Origin: Adineta steineri
Taxonomy: Eukaryota > Rotifera > Eurotatoria > Adinetida > Adinetidae
Direction of reading: 5' to 3'
Length of the DNA: 64,000 bases
Assembly (NCBI GenBank): GCA_905250115.1
Contig: CAJNOI010000092.1
Location: 1-64,000 of the forward strand
The stretch's first letter is position 1. Each line of letters begins with the position of its first letter. Shown piece by piece: positions 32,448 to 46,006 of the stretch. Below the pieces are notes generated by a model. The model did no database searches, was not told the DNA's origin, and saw nothing but the letters and a program-made list of their open reading frames with translations. The position numbers and the translations under genes were made by a program.

Positions 32448-34718
32448 GTTTTAATGCTGTTGATCGAAGACGAAGTATGAAGAAAAATTTTAAAAGTGAT
32501 GCAGTTTTGTTTCAATATTTCCTTTTTAAAGCAGCGGAAAATTGTTTTTTTTTAATAGTAATAACAAATTCTTTTTTCACGACGCCCGATTCCTATTTTT
32601 CTCTCTTTACATTCTTCGTAACCAACAACATCTGAAAGAATAAAAACAGAAAATTGGCGTTCAAACTATGCTTTTCTACAATGTTATTCGAGCATTGTCT
32701 CTCTGTCGTATTTTTCTTTTCTTTTATGTATTCGTCGTTATAAATGTTTGTTAAGTGAAGAGAGATGGGCGACAATAAAATGGTTGCTTTCCTTTATTTT
32801 TTCAACCTTTTTTTCATAAAAGTGCATTTATATATAGTTTTAACGGACAAAACAAAACGAGACAAATCAAGGTTGTTCGAGAATAACTATAGCAGACATA
32901 AGGTGATTTATAAATCATAAGAAAAGAAAGAAAACAAAATACAAAAACGAGAAAAATACGAGTATGGTGAATGTAAATGTAGAATAGGATGATATGAAAA
33001 ATATCACAACAAAGAAACAGATCAACAGTAACACATGCAAAAATTTAAAAAGAAGTGAGACTCGTTTTAACGCGCTTAACAACTTATGAATAAAGTTCTT
33101 ATTTTTCTCTCATATTTAGTTAATTTTGTTTCTATTACATTTTGCTTTTGAAATATTTGTTAGACTTGCGTTTTTTATATCAAATCTTCGATTGATATTT
33201 CGATGTATTATTTCTTTACGGTAGTAATGTCTACAGTGTTTCAAAGTACAAGTATAATTGTGAGTTTTTCTTCGGATAATTTATTGTGTTATGCATCTGT
33301 TGACTGTTGTTGAGATGAATCATTTTCTGGTGAATAAATACATGTTGATGATTTCATCGCGTTTTAAAAAAGTTTTAATGTTAATCATACCATAAAATTT
33401 GTTTAACCTCTTTCTTTAATGATTCAATAAATATTTTATCAGATTAATTATTAATAAATTTCGATATGAATAAAATAATTGAAAACATTTTTATTTTTAA
33501 CTAAATCAAATAAATATTAGTATAACAGTAAAAAGTCTATTATATTCATTATCAATGTCTATACTACACAACAACATTCATTTTATTAGTATTCTTAAAT
33601 TTAAGGACTTATTCATGTTTATCATAGTTCTTCATACAGAAAAATGAATCAAGATAAACATTGGTCAAAGAAAGATAATGAAAAATAAATGAAAGAATTC
33701 TTTGATCGTTTTCGATACCAAAATATAATAAATATATTCCATCATGGTGACTCTGTTAGATTATATATAAAAAATGAATCAAGAATTCACTCGATTACAT
33801 AACGAACTTCATCTTAATATACAACATAGTACCGAGTTAAATAAAATTATTCAAAAGATAAGACATCTATTTTCTGTTAATAAAGAAATACATATAACAT
33901 AATAAGATGGTTATGCCTATATCTGCGTGTAGATAGCCGTTACTTGTAGACATATGTGTACATAAACTCTTCTTTTTTCTCCTATTTTTTGTTGTCTCTT
34001 TGATATTAATTCATTATTCTATTTCAATCAGTTTTTTCTTAATATCAAATTTTTTTATAATAGTTGTAAAATACTCGATCGAATTATGCGAGAACTTTTC
34101 TATTGATACTCATATTAGAAACGAGGTAAAAAATCGATTTTAATGGACTTTTACTTATTAACTATTAAAATGTATACATGAACGATAAACTTTAACCATC
34201 TTAAGAGATTTGGGTCAGCATGTTAGTTGATCATGATACTCTCGTATCTATAATTACAGCTCATCACCAAGATGGCTTATCATTATCAAGGTAGTACCAT
34301 CTATAATTTGTGACGCACACGCATTATATATAGTCTGTTGCCGAAAAGGTTTTCCCTTGTTAACTAATTGCTTGTTTCCAATAATATCTTATTATTTTAA
34401 CACATCAATAGAAGTTTATATGAGATGAAAGAATTAACACTAATTGTGTGATGCCATTTTGATCTTTGCACTCGATAATGAATAATAACACATTTTTAAT
34501 CGACCTCATTTGTCCTTAATTAATCTAGTAGAATAAGTTTTCATTCTTTTCATGTACAGGAAGGATGTAACAAAGCAATGTAGAAAAAAGTAGAAATACA
34601 GAGATCCTCTGACGTCAATGCAAGATATGAAAAAAAACGTTTCAATTTAGTGAGCACAATTTGAGAATAAAATCGTCCACATCACACAACGTGTATTTGA
34701 AAGAGTGCAATTGAATCG
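32448..34718. other. 2.3-kb gene-free region
   Basis: Very AT-rich. One 42-codon frame (from about 33772, MNQEFTRLHNELHLNIQHS) could be an exon remnant, but nothing links to it. The last 200 bases should hold the promoter of the GPCR gene. Confidence 0.35.
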
Positions 34719-35832
34719 ATGTCTGTATTAACTGAAGAAATGTTGGCTACCATACAAGCCATTCAGAATGCTCAGCTTGCTCTTGTTCGAATAACCACAC
34801 CAATTTTGCTTATTTTTGGCAATATTGGCGAGATTCTAAACATTAGCATTTTTGTTCAACGTATCTTTCGAACTAATTCTTGTGCTATATATTTTCTTGC
34901 TGCTTCATGCACACAATTGTTCTTTATCAACTGCTTTATCCTTCTCAATGGTCTTTCTCTCGGTAAGTCTGAAAACATTTGATCTATTATATATAGTTAT
35001 TATGATTATGTAGGCTATAATATCGATCCAGCGCAAATATCGCTAGTCTTTTGCAAAATCAAGTTCTATTTTACATACATTGCGGCTATTCTACCACCAA
35101 GTTTTATGGTTTTAGCTTGTATCGATCGATTATTGTTGAGCTCACGAAATGCAACAGCACGTTCATGGAGTCAACCACGCTTTGCCTATCGATCGATAGG
35201 TTGTGTATCTCTATTCTGGATACTCTTTTCCATTCATAGTTTATTTGGCTCCACTATTTTTTCAAGATTAGGCTATACACAGTGTTACATTCAGCCAGGT
35301 TCCTATACACTCTTTGTAGCTTTATATTCAATCATCATCAATTATCTTTTACCACCAACACTAATGGCTATCTTTGGTTTACTAACCATTGCTAATATTC
35401 GACAAACACAAAGACGGATTCATCCAATGACAAGAGCTGGATATTTACATCGAAAAGATCGACACCTCTTGCGCATGTTACTTTTTCAAGTACTAGTCAA
35501 TATTATATGTGCGATACCAGGAGGAGGTTATCAGGTATGAGTTGCTTCAATTTTGCCATATTAGAAAGAAACATAACGATTTGTCATTTTAGTTGTATAA
35601 TGTAGTATCAACCAATTGGCAAAAGAGTGCTGTTCAAAACACTTGGGAATTGTTTTTCTACGCATTGGCATTAACTCTGTTCTACATTCCGAACTGTATT
35701 GGCTTCTACATTTATACTCTAACAGCGAGTATATTTAGGCAGGAACTCAAGCGTATAATAATACAATGCTATCGTCATTTCTTTCCTCAGAAACAAACAC
35801 GAACAGCAGCAGTGATGACCACTGGCATATAA
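34719..35832 (+). CDS. Rhodopsin-like seven-transmembrane receptor
   Basis: Three exons (34719-34962, 35014-35534, 35593-35832) give 334 aa. Seven hydrophobic segments are seen: ITTPILLIFGNIGEILNISI with the N of TM1, CAIYFLAASCTQLFFINCFI, FYFTYIAAILPPSFMVLACIDR with IDR in place of DRY after TM3, VSLFWILFSIHSLFG, SIIINYLLPPTLMAIFGLLT, MLLFQVLVNIICAIP, and a final segment ending IPNCIGFYIYTL. A Cys in the second extracellular loop (TQCYIQPG) can pair with the TM3 Cys. It resembles the large bdelloid set of orphan peptide-receptor-like GPCRs. The ligand is unknown. Confidence 0.8.
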
Positions 35833-36767
35833 ACACAAAATGGAATTTATCTTATATATTATTTTATTCAAGCTGCTCTTTTTCTGTCAATATATTGTAT
35901 CTTTTTGTTGTCTGTATGCTTCATCTAACTAAATATACTTATCTTAACGTATTCTATCTGAAAATGAAACATTCTATTGTCAAAAAAAAATATATATTTA
36001 TTTTTCAAAACATTCTTCATGTGATTCTCTGTCAAACTGATTTGCTTGCTAAACGTCGAAAAAAAAGTCGAAATTGAAAAAAGTCGAAATTGAAAAAAGT
36101 CGAAAAGCAAAATGTCGAAAATACTTAGATGTCGTCATTGACCAGTATCGATGTTTGTTCTAATCATTTTTCTCGTATTTTCTTTTGGCTTCTTCTAAAA
36201 TCGTTATGTCAACTAGTCAGAGTCTGAGTGTGGGTTAAGAGACGATTAACACCCACACTCAAACCCACACCCACACCCTGTCATATATGATTCGATGCAT
36301 ACTCATTCATCTTTTTTCCACATGATCATTAATGTTCCCGTTATATGCCACAAGTATTTATTATTTTCTTATTACTTATTACCAGTAACAAGTAATAGAA
36401 AATAAAAGTAACGTAGCATCTTTACTTCTTGTATAGATTTGAAAAAAACATTAAGAAGAATTCGTTTTCTTCTATTGCAGGTAAAAATATTCTACGCAAC
36501 CTTATATATTGGATTTTTCTCTTTCCTCCGTTCTCTTGTTTTTCTTCCTTGTTTTTCTTTCACCCCTTTTATTAACCATTTTACCCACGTCATGAGTCAT
36601 GACACATTATATATACTCGTAAAAAGTATCAAAATTTGTCATTTGTTGATTACTTTCACACTTTTATATCTTTAAATTTACCTTCAATAAATTCATTCTT
36701 TTTTTTTCTTTTATATATATGCAAGCATCTTAAAATAGATTAATCATTACTCATACTCGACTAATAT
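35833..36767. other. Intergenic region between the GPCR and STRA6-like genes
   Basis: Contains a short tandem repeat of aaaaagtcgaaattg (36058-36110) and a telomere-like inverted repeat (36221-36280). Pyrimidine-rich towards 36500. No gene recognised. Confidence 0.45.
36221..36280. repeat. Telomere-like inverted repeat
   Basis: AGTCTGAGTGTGGGTTAAG facing TTAACACCCACACTCAAACC, followed by CACACCCACACCCTG. The inner arms are near-perfect palindromes. Confidence 0.7.
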
Positions 36768-39700
36768 ATGCCGTCCATTATTGTGCCTCTGGTATTTGTA
36801 TTTTTAACTAATTTTCTCATTCAACCATCGGTATGCGTTTTGCCTCCTGATTTACCAAATGTTGAGCTTGATGATATTACATCACTACAATATGAATTTC
36901 CATCAATGATTGGCAAAATGAAAATGATTGGTAGGTTTTAAAAACTGATTATATAAAATTCATTTGAGTTGTTTTTTTCGCTAGTAAATCAACTTCATTG
37001 CCCAAAAGGATGGGAACATTTTGGTGGTTCATGTTATTATTTATCTAAAATAAAATCAATATCAACTCAAGCTAATCACACATGTAATATTTTAGATTCA
37101 AATCTAATGCAAATACGTAATACAGTTGAATTACTTTATGCATCTTATATTTTAACTAAAAATAATTTATCTGCATTAATGATTCATATCGACCCAAATT
37201 TATTGAACGGTAACCAAATATTTTTTTTTCAATTTCGTTTTGTTTTCTAAGAAAAAAAAATCATTTTAGGAATTTTAATAGATGATCAAGATCAATGGCA
37301 ACGTATGAAAGACAAATTTCGTGAATTATTTATTCGTGATTATAAATTAAAAGAAAAATTTATTGATGAATTGAATGCAGCTGGTTTGCGTATATCAAAA
37401 CGTTCAAAAAAAATAAAACAAACTGTTACAAATTCAGATACTTATAATGATCATAATGATGCATATGAATATGATAATCTGAATTTAGAAGATGGAAAAC
37501 AAATGAATAATATCCAAGGAATATGCGATCGATTAGAATGGAATTTTATAAATAATGATTCTACAATTTATATATTAAAAACTTCTTTAATATCAAATAA
37601 AATGATTTGTTCATTAAATAATCTTGAATCTAATATTGAATATAAACATATTTGTGAAAATGGTTTGTAATTTTTTTGATTATGAAATGACTAATTTCTT
37701 TTCTATCTAATCATTCTATAGTACTCAATTTCTGCTATGAAAATAACAAATGTGGCAAATATGGTCGCTGTATAAATACATTATCAGATTTTAAATGTTC
37801 TTGTTCATTTTTATACGATGGTCTTCTTTGTGAAAGAAGTAAGATTTACTTTTTTGCAAAAGAAAATATATCAATATTTCTTAGTCTCAAGCCAAGGTAG
37901 ACAGATCATTATTGGTCTTATTGTTATTTTTGTACTTTATGGATTATCAAGACAACCAATTCGACGGGGACTCGTATTCATTGTTAGGGCATGTATTAAG
38001 TAAGTTTATCAAATTAATGAATAATAATTATGATTTATCTGTTTTTATCATAGTTTTTGTAGATGCTGTTTTAAAATACATCAACATAAAAAACGAAATA
38101 AAGAAAATAACACTGAAAATCATGAAGAGGAGCAAGAACTATATAATATGAATCAATCTCGTCAAATTGTTTCTGTAGAAAAAAGACGATTAACGTAAGT
38201 TATTGTATTATAGTATAACCTCTCTGTAGTGGCCACTTTTGGAAGGATTTCGATTTTTTGTTAGGAGATTATCGTTACAATTACTACAGTGTATCGCTTC
38301 GTGGGTAGACAAATAAATATGTTCAATTCTTTCTTTTAGTTTATCAGAAACATCTCCTCGAAAGAAACGTTCTCTTGCTCGATTTATTTGGGTTGGCGGA
38401 TTAAGTTTATTCTTTTTAACATTATTGCTTTGTCTAACAGCAACAACACAATTAACATTATTTAAACATGATGCAGTTAATGATACAGTTAAATTAGAAA
38501 CAAAATGTAAAATTCTATCAAATGATAAAATGACAACTTACGCATTTGCTCCATTAGCACTTGCTTTAATACTCATTTTTTCTTGGACAAATAAACGAGA
38601 AAACCAATGTTTACATTTACGTAATGATCGACTAGCTAAAATATTTTTTAATGTTTTATAGAGTTTTTTCATAGGTTTAATATCACCAATTGAGCCATTC
38701 CGGATAGAAAATCGTTTTACGACAGCAACAGTTTTTGGACTTCTTGCATTTGAATTATTACAAAAATTTGAAGGATTGTTATTTAATGGAATGAATCTAT
38801 TAAATGATGGTATACTGACTGCATTGTTTGAAATAGTAACTATTGTTCTTATTGGGTAAAAAATATTTTAGAAATGAGGAAAAACCAAGTAGTGTTATTT
38901 GCTTTAGATTGCGATATTATCCCATACTTGCTTCATTACAATTACGTAATATTATTGGACGATTTTTAATCTGTTTATATATATTAGGTAATATTATCTA
39001 TACAATCATACGAGAAGGAGCATGTATGAGTTCTTTACCTATGTCAAAATTTGATTCAATTTCAAAAGAAACTAAACTTCCAACAGTATGTTAAAGAATT
39101 ACTTGATATTGATAAATAAATTTCTAATTAAATCTTCTTTAGGAACTTAATACAAAATTCTTTATTATTTTTGGTTTAATAAAAAATATTCCATATTTTA
39201 TTTTACTTTCATATATTACTGCTGAATTATTTATACGTTTTGCATATGATTCCATATATATTCCAATTAAGAAAAACCAAAGTATATGGTCATCATCTAT
39301 TACACAATCTGATGAATATTCATTTGCAAAATATTATGTAACAAAATTACTTCGAAGAAATCCTTCTTTTAATCAACAAGTCTATTCAAAAGATGAATCA
39401 TATATTAAAAAATTTCTTCATTCAATGTATCATTGGAATAACGATTTTCATTTTACAACAATAGCTATATGTACATATACAGTAGCTAGTATTTTTCTTT
39501 ATTATTTATCATATACAATTATTCTTCGATATATATCATTTGTAAACTATTATACTGGAACAATATTTAATATTAGTAAGACATTTTATCTTTATTCATT
39601 GGAATTTATACTCATAAGTGCAGTTATTACGATTGGGATAATCTCACTTCAATTGTTTAGTGGAATAAAGAATTATAAAAAACATAAGTTACAATTATTT

Positions 39701-40763
39701 AAAGGTATATATGTAGATATTCCACCAGCAGTTAATTTAAAACCAAATACAATCCTATTAAAATCACTTTCTTATTTTGGTTTTCTTGTTGGACATATGG
39801 CATGTGGTTTTATAATATTTTTTCATTTAATTATTTTCATATTTTATGCAATTCATATAATATCTTTACATATGCCTTATATTGAATTATTACTTAATGT
39901 AATTGTACCTGTAGTTATTCTTTATCTATTAATAATGGTTGGTAGATCCACCGTTGGAAAATTTGTTTTTATTCAAAATATGAAAGAAGAAAAAGTTTAT
40001 GAAAATTTTCTTTATTTTTATTTTATTATTGGTAAGATTTATTTTGATTTAAATAAATTATAATATATAAAAAAAGGAATTGTGTTTTTATTAAGATTGT
40101 TTTCTTGGTTTTGTTTCATGTATTATTCGTTTAATTAAAGCCATTTTTCTTAATATAATTTATATGTCAAGACTTGATTGTAGTTTACATGGAAGATCAA
40201 CAGAAAAACTCGGTAGAATATTTGATTTTATATGAAAAATAAATAATTTAAATTCTTTAATTCAGATCTTGGCTTTACTATATATATCTCATATTTACAT
40301 ATGGAAGTTGCTCATACAAATCCAGTGATGCTCGGTGAGTTTTGATAATCCCAAAAAATTTCATTTTTTTTTCTTAGCTTTTTGTTCTTTATTGTACGAT
40401 GATATTGTTCAACGACGTCCAAAATTTGATGATAACGATGAATCATTATCGAGAAAAACAATAGTACATTCACAAAAAGCACGTGGATTTCACGAAATTA
40501 GAAGATATAGACAATCTCGTTTTCGCTGGTTTCTTGCATATACTCTAATACATAATCCCTATTTATTTGGTCTGAGACACCAAAGAGAAATAAGGTATAT
40601 TTATTTTAGAAACATTTCTTTCAGAATTACAGAACATTATTTATCTTTATCATTAAGTGTTAATGCCCAACAAGACAATACATATCTTTCTACTGATGAT
40701 AATTCGCAACGATTATTAAATAACTTACCTTCTCTATCCACATTTAATGTATCAGAAATTTAA
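36768..40763 (+). CDS. STRA6-like retinoid transporter with C-type-lectin and EGF ectodomain
   Basis: Thirteen exons (36768-36930, 36985-37209, 37270-37662, 37722-37838, 37885-37999, 38054-38194, 38340-38620, 38675-38855, 38908-39085, 39143-40031, 40096-40212, 40266-40334, 40378-40763) close in frame at about 1084 aa. A signal peptide (MPSIIVPLVFVFLTN) is followed by a C-type-lectin-like part (CPKGWEHFGGSCYYLS to KHICEN, with a Lys/Asp-rich insert), an EGF-like module (CYENNKCGKYGRC...CSC..DGLLC) and many membrane segments. STRA6 marks are LRYYPILASLQLRN, FLVGHMACGFIIFFHLI, FLGFVSCIIRLIKAIF..MSRLDCSL, YLHMEVAHTNPVMLAFCSLL and FRWFLAYTLIHNP. STRA6 carries retinol across membranes from a binding protein. 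The lectin/EGF front end is not part of vertebrate STRA6. A 30-nt GT-AG stretch at 40593-40622 may be exon or intron. Confidence 0.8.
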
Positions 40764-42580
40764 ATCTTATTGTTATGTAATATTTTAGCCACGAAAAAAT
40801 TTTTTTTTCTAACAATTAAATAAAGACAACATCATTTTTCGATTCTGATCTCATTCGTGTAAAATGTTCTCACATCCTGAGGGTATATGTGTGAGTGAGA
40901 ATGTTTGCCTTTTCTTTTTCACACCCACATCTACACCCTCAAATCATTTTTTAATTCAATTTTTATTAACAAATTTTTTTCAAATCAGACAAAAATCTTT
41001 TCAACATTTGTTTTGTTCAAAAGAATTCAGAATTACAATAGCATATTTATTTTTCTTTCGTAAAAGATATTTTTGCACATAAAATACAAAATGATATTTA
41101 TTTGTACAAAAAAATTTCTTTTATTTTCAAAAAGAAATTATTTATTCTATTGAATTAGTTTTTATTCGCATCAATCTTTAAAATATTTGTTTTATCATTT
41201 ATCTTAAAAGAATATATGTCAGTAGCATTTTATTATTGTCAAACATTGACATCCTCAAGATGGAATATCAATCGAAAATGTGTTCACTTTCAAAACTTGT
41301 CTTAACTTCCAGGTTGATGAAAATTCTTAAGCTCTTTTGGGTGTGGGTGTGGATGAAGAAACCAACAAGGCCCACTTTACCTTCTTGATGGGTGATATAC
41401 CAATCTCTCATCCATTCAACTGCATTGTTATGTTTATTATCATCTCTCTCGTTCTCCACATAGTTATTGTGTGTTACTCTTTTTTATTCATTTTTCATAT
41501 TATTTCAAAAACTGAATTTATAAACTTGTGATGTTTTGTAGCTATTGCGATATAAATAAAAATTTTGTATGTCTCATTTTGAATTTTTATTTTATCGATT
41601 AAATTTTTCTAACTGTTTTCTACAAGAATTACATGTGATGTTTCGGGTATCACTGTTGATGTCGACGTGGGTGTCGAGCTGAATGATGCACACCCGACAA
41701 CTAACTATTTTATCAAAAACTACAAAAATCTTCTCCTCTATCATCATCAGCCGTCAGCATAGTAAGATAATTACATTTCATACACGTGAAACAGTGATCA
41801 TACTGAGATATGTTGCGAATCTTTCAAAGAAATATATTGATGAATGTGTATATAATAAATGAAACATATCAGACTAAAATAAAACAATATTCGATATTAA
41901 ATAAACTCTAAAGAAAAAAAATTCTCAATCATCTCAAAACTTATTTATTACATGCAGACAAAGGTGTTTTCAAATATTATTTTTGTTAGAATGATTATCT
42001 GATCAATTGATACTCAGTATTATATCTATATTTTCTTATGGATCAATTCTTTGATATAAGAAGAAATGACGCCTGCCTTCAGTATGTATCCTTCTTCTCT
42101 TATATGATTGTGCTGGTTTACTTCGATGATAGATATTTGAGGAATTGATAATTTGAAGGAAGGAAATCGATCTTAGCACAAGAAAAAAAGAATAATAAAA
42201 ACGATGACAGATTCTAATCTCGAAATGCAGAAAAACGGAGATTGACTAAGATTTCTTACTTGTCAGTGTTATATATACTTTTTATATTATATATCAAATC
42301 AAAATAATATTTCAATAAATTTATTTTTATTTGATTTGATTTCATATTCATTATATACTGCTAATAATAGAATACGACGAAGATAAAATGAAAATATTTA
42401 GTAGTGATTATATATCCTTCACTTGACTATCGTTGTTGTTTCTTTCTTTTCCACATTCATATGTGATATACGTGCTTGGATTATTTTTATTTTTTTCGTT
42501 GAAATTTTCTTTTCTTTCTTTCTCATACTTTATAACCAACACACGTTTTAACATAATACACACAATAACGACTTGTACTA
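40764..42580. other. Intergenic region upstream of the LRR gene
   Basis: AT-rich. Holds one clear inverted-repeat element (40877-40943) and weak telomere-like fragments near 41340 (GGGTGTGGGTGTGG) and 41667 (CGTGGGTGTCG..CACACCCGACA). No gene recognised. Confidence 0.4.
40877..40943. repeat. Telomere-like inverted repeat
   Basis: CTGAGGGTATATGTGTGAG facing TTTCACACCCACATCTACACC CTCAAA, about 110 bp downstream of the STRA6-like stop. Confidence 0.7.
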
Positions 42581-45500
42581 ATGTCTGACAAAATTATCTC
42601 TTCTTTACTTACACTACCGGTAGAGCTTACATATCGGATTTTGGATAATTTGGACATATTAACCATTCTATGTTCAATGCGTAATGTTTGTGTACGCATT
42701 AATCAAATTGTCGATACATATTATCGATATCAGGTACAGTTTTTCTCTATTTTTTAATCATTGATTTTCAAAATATTCATCACGATCATAATTAAATAGA
42801 AAGAAATATGTAGAATATTTTCTTATAAATTCAGCAATGTATAAATTTTTAATCGATGAGAAAAACGATCATTTTTAGCGGATAAATATCGTTCAAGGTA
42901 AAAGTGCTATTTATTTCCTTTCTGTTTATGTATTAGCATGGAAGAGAGATATGTGTATATATGTCGAGGTATCGGTGGTATATGAATAAAAACGTCTTCG
43001 ATCAGTAATGGATTTTGGTTTTCATTCTAACAGAGTATCGATATAAGTAAAAGAAAAGCACTATTTTATCTGACCATTTCTTCATGTTTACTAAATCTTG
43101 TTATTTTTCTTCAGTTGAAATAAAAAATAATATCGGTCAATTTCCTCAATAATTCTTTTACATGCAACAGGTTTATCTATGACTTATCTTATTCTAATAT
43201 AATGATCACTGTTTTGAATATGTAGCCTAGTTATTTTTTCGATTCATTATAATGATATATATGAATATAATTTATCAAAAATAATTATTTATAAACTGTT
43301 ATATATAGGACTATACTCGAACAACCTGTAGAGTTTGAAGATTGAATTATAAGATTTATTTATAAGTCTTTTCATCATTTGAACTTTCTTTTTACTTCGT
43401 ATAGAACACCACTACATTGGATCTCGAACAACGTTGTATTACTGATCAAGAAGCACAACATTTAGCTAACGTCCTACACGATAATAAAGTAATATATTTC
43501 CACATATTTGTATTCTAGCGGTCAATCATTATTTTACATAGATACTCACTACACTGAATCTCAGGTACAATGGAATTGATGGTGAAGGAATAGAATATCT
43601 TACCAATGCTCTCAAAAGAAACAACGTAATATTCTTTTCTTGTTTCCTTTATTCCATCACTTATTCATTATTTCACATAGACACTTACTACACTGAACCT
43701 TAAATCGAATGGTATCGGTGATCAAGGACTACAATATTTAGCCGATATGTTACAAGAAAATAAAGTAATACATTACCTTTAGTTTTTTCCATATTCTATT
43801 AATCATTGGTTATTTTGCATAGACACTCGTCACACTAAATCTCAATTGGAATTGCATCAGAGATGCAGGAGTATGTTATCTTGCCAATGCTTTAGAAAAA
43901 AATGAAGTAAAATTGTTCTAGCATTTTTGTTTGTCTTATCTCTCGTACATGTTTCACATAGACACTCATCACATTAGATCTAAAAAATAATAAGATTGGT
44001 CCAGAAGGTGCAAAACATCTTGCTAGTGCTCTACAAAATAATAGAGTAATATTCTTGTCATATTTTCTTATTCTAACACATCAACTATTTCATATAGACA
44101 CTTACTACACTCAACCTCTCCGACAACCGAATCCGTTCACAAGGTGCACAGAGTTTTGCTAATGCTCTCAAAACAAACAAAGTAACATTCTTCTCACATA
44201 TTTTCTTTATCCTATCATTTACTAATTATTTTACTTAGACACTTACCACACTGAACCTCGGGAACAATGAGATTCATGAAGGAGTAGAGTATCTTGCCGA
44301 TGCTCTACAAGATAACGATGTACATTCTTTCTTCATTTTTCTCATCCTATTATATACTCGTTGCTTTATACAGGTACTTACAACATTAGATCTCGGACAA
44401 AATTATATTGGTTGTCTAGGACCACAATATCTAACAAATGCTCTCGCGGAACATAAAGTAAAATTTCAGTCTCCCTTTCTTATTGTATCACTTACATATT
44501 ATTTTATATAGACATTCAATATACTCAATCTTTGCGACAACTGGATCGATTCACGAGGAGCACAAAGTCTTGTTAATGCTCTCAAAAGCAACAAAGTAAC
44601 GCTCTTCTCACATATTTTTTTACCCTATCATTTACTGATTATTTTACCTAGACACTCACCACATTAAACCTCGAAACCAATGCTATTCATGGAGAAGGAA
44701 TAGAATATCTTGCCAATGCCCTCATAGAAAACAAAGTAACATTTTTCTTTCATTGTCTCAGTAAATCACTGACTCATTATTTCATGTAGACACTCACTAC
44801 ACTGAATCTCAAGTCAAATCCACTTGAAGATCATGGAGCACTATATGTTGCTAGTATTATAGAAAAAAACAAAGTAACGTTCATCCTTCATTTTCTTGCT
44901 CTACTAGTTACTCATTATTTTATATAGACACTCACCACATTGATTCTCTTTTTTAATGATATTGGTAATCAAGGAGCAGACTATTTACTCAACGCCTTAC
45001 AAAAAAACAAAGTAGAACTTTTTCTTCATCTTTATCTCCTTCTAACACTCATTAATTATGTTACGTAGACACTCACAACATTGAGTCTCGGTACAGTTAA
45101 TATCGGCGATGAAAGAGCAAAATGTCTTGCTAATATCTTACAAGAAAATAAAGTAGCCTTCTTCTTCTCCTCCTCTCGTTATTTTGAATTTTATCTCTCA
45201 CTCATTATCTCACATAGACACTCATCACAATCGATCTCAGTTTAACTGATATTGGCCCAGAAGGTATATCATATCTTTCTAATGCTCTCAAAAAAAACAA
45301 GGTAATATTATTTCTTCAATTTTATCCTACTAATGGCTGATTATTTCAGGTAGACACTTACCATGCTGAGTCTTAATCGGAATCGAATAAGTGAGCAAGG
45401 AGCACAACATATTGCTAGTTTACTACAAGAGAACGAAGTAACATTCTTCTTTTTTCTTATAGTATTATTTACTTATCATTATACACAGACACTCACTACA

Positions 45501-46006
45501 TTGGATCTTACTAACACTGGCATCGGTTCACAAGGAGTATTCTTTCTTGCCGATGCTCTCAAAGAAAACAAAGTAACAATTTTTCTACATTTTGTTATCC
45601 TATCATTGATAAACTATTTCACATAGACACTTATTGCATTGGATCTCCTAATGAATGGGATTTGTCCAGAAGGAGCATACTATCTTGCGAATGCTCTGAA
45701 GAAAAACCAAGTAATATTTTATTCTAATCTTTTTATTATATCATGCGCGAATTATTTCATATAGACACTCACCAATTTGAACCTTTGGGGCAATTCTATA
45801 GGTAATGAAGGAGGAGAATATTTCATCGATCTCTTACAAGAAAACAAAGTAACATTTTTTTTCTCATTTTTCTTATGCTAACATTCATTGATTGTTTCAC
45901 ACAGACACTCCTCATACTGAACCTGGCCAATAATATAATACCTGGTGGTACTCAGCAACGTCTCCAGGATACACGGAAAAATCATCTGGAACTAAAGTTG
46001 GACTGA
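42581..46006 (+). CDS. F-box-like/LRR protein, one leucine-rich repeat per exon (19 repeats)
   Basis: Exon 1 (42581-42733) encodes an F-box-like start (LLTLPVELTYRILDNLDILT). After a 671-nt intron come 19 exons, from 43405 to the stop at 46006, each encoding one ribonuclease-inhibitor-type repeat of the form TLTTLNL..N.IG..G..YLANALQ.NK. Nearly all are exactly 84 nt and phase 0; the seventh is 81 nt, and the last is longer and ends HLELKLD. Introns are 50-60 nt and resemble one another (GTAACATTCTTCT ... TTATTTTACATAG), so exon and intron were copied together as units of about 138 nt. Total about 590 aa, cytosolic. F-box/LRR proteins are substrate receptors of SCF ubiquitin ligases, and similar repeats occur in NLRC3-like proteins. 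The target is unknown. Confidence 0.85.

Noticed and set aside
33600-33905. Short frames MKEFFDRFRYQNI... and MNQEFTRLHNELH...
   Set aside because: They look vaguely coding but are too short, lack linked exons and have no paralogue in the window.
43405-46006. Regular repeats of about 138 nt considered as a satellite or CRISPR-like array
   Set aside because: The units are LRR exons with conserved splice sites and phase; the spacers are introns and not unique sequence between identical repeats.
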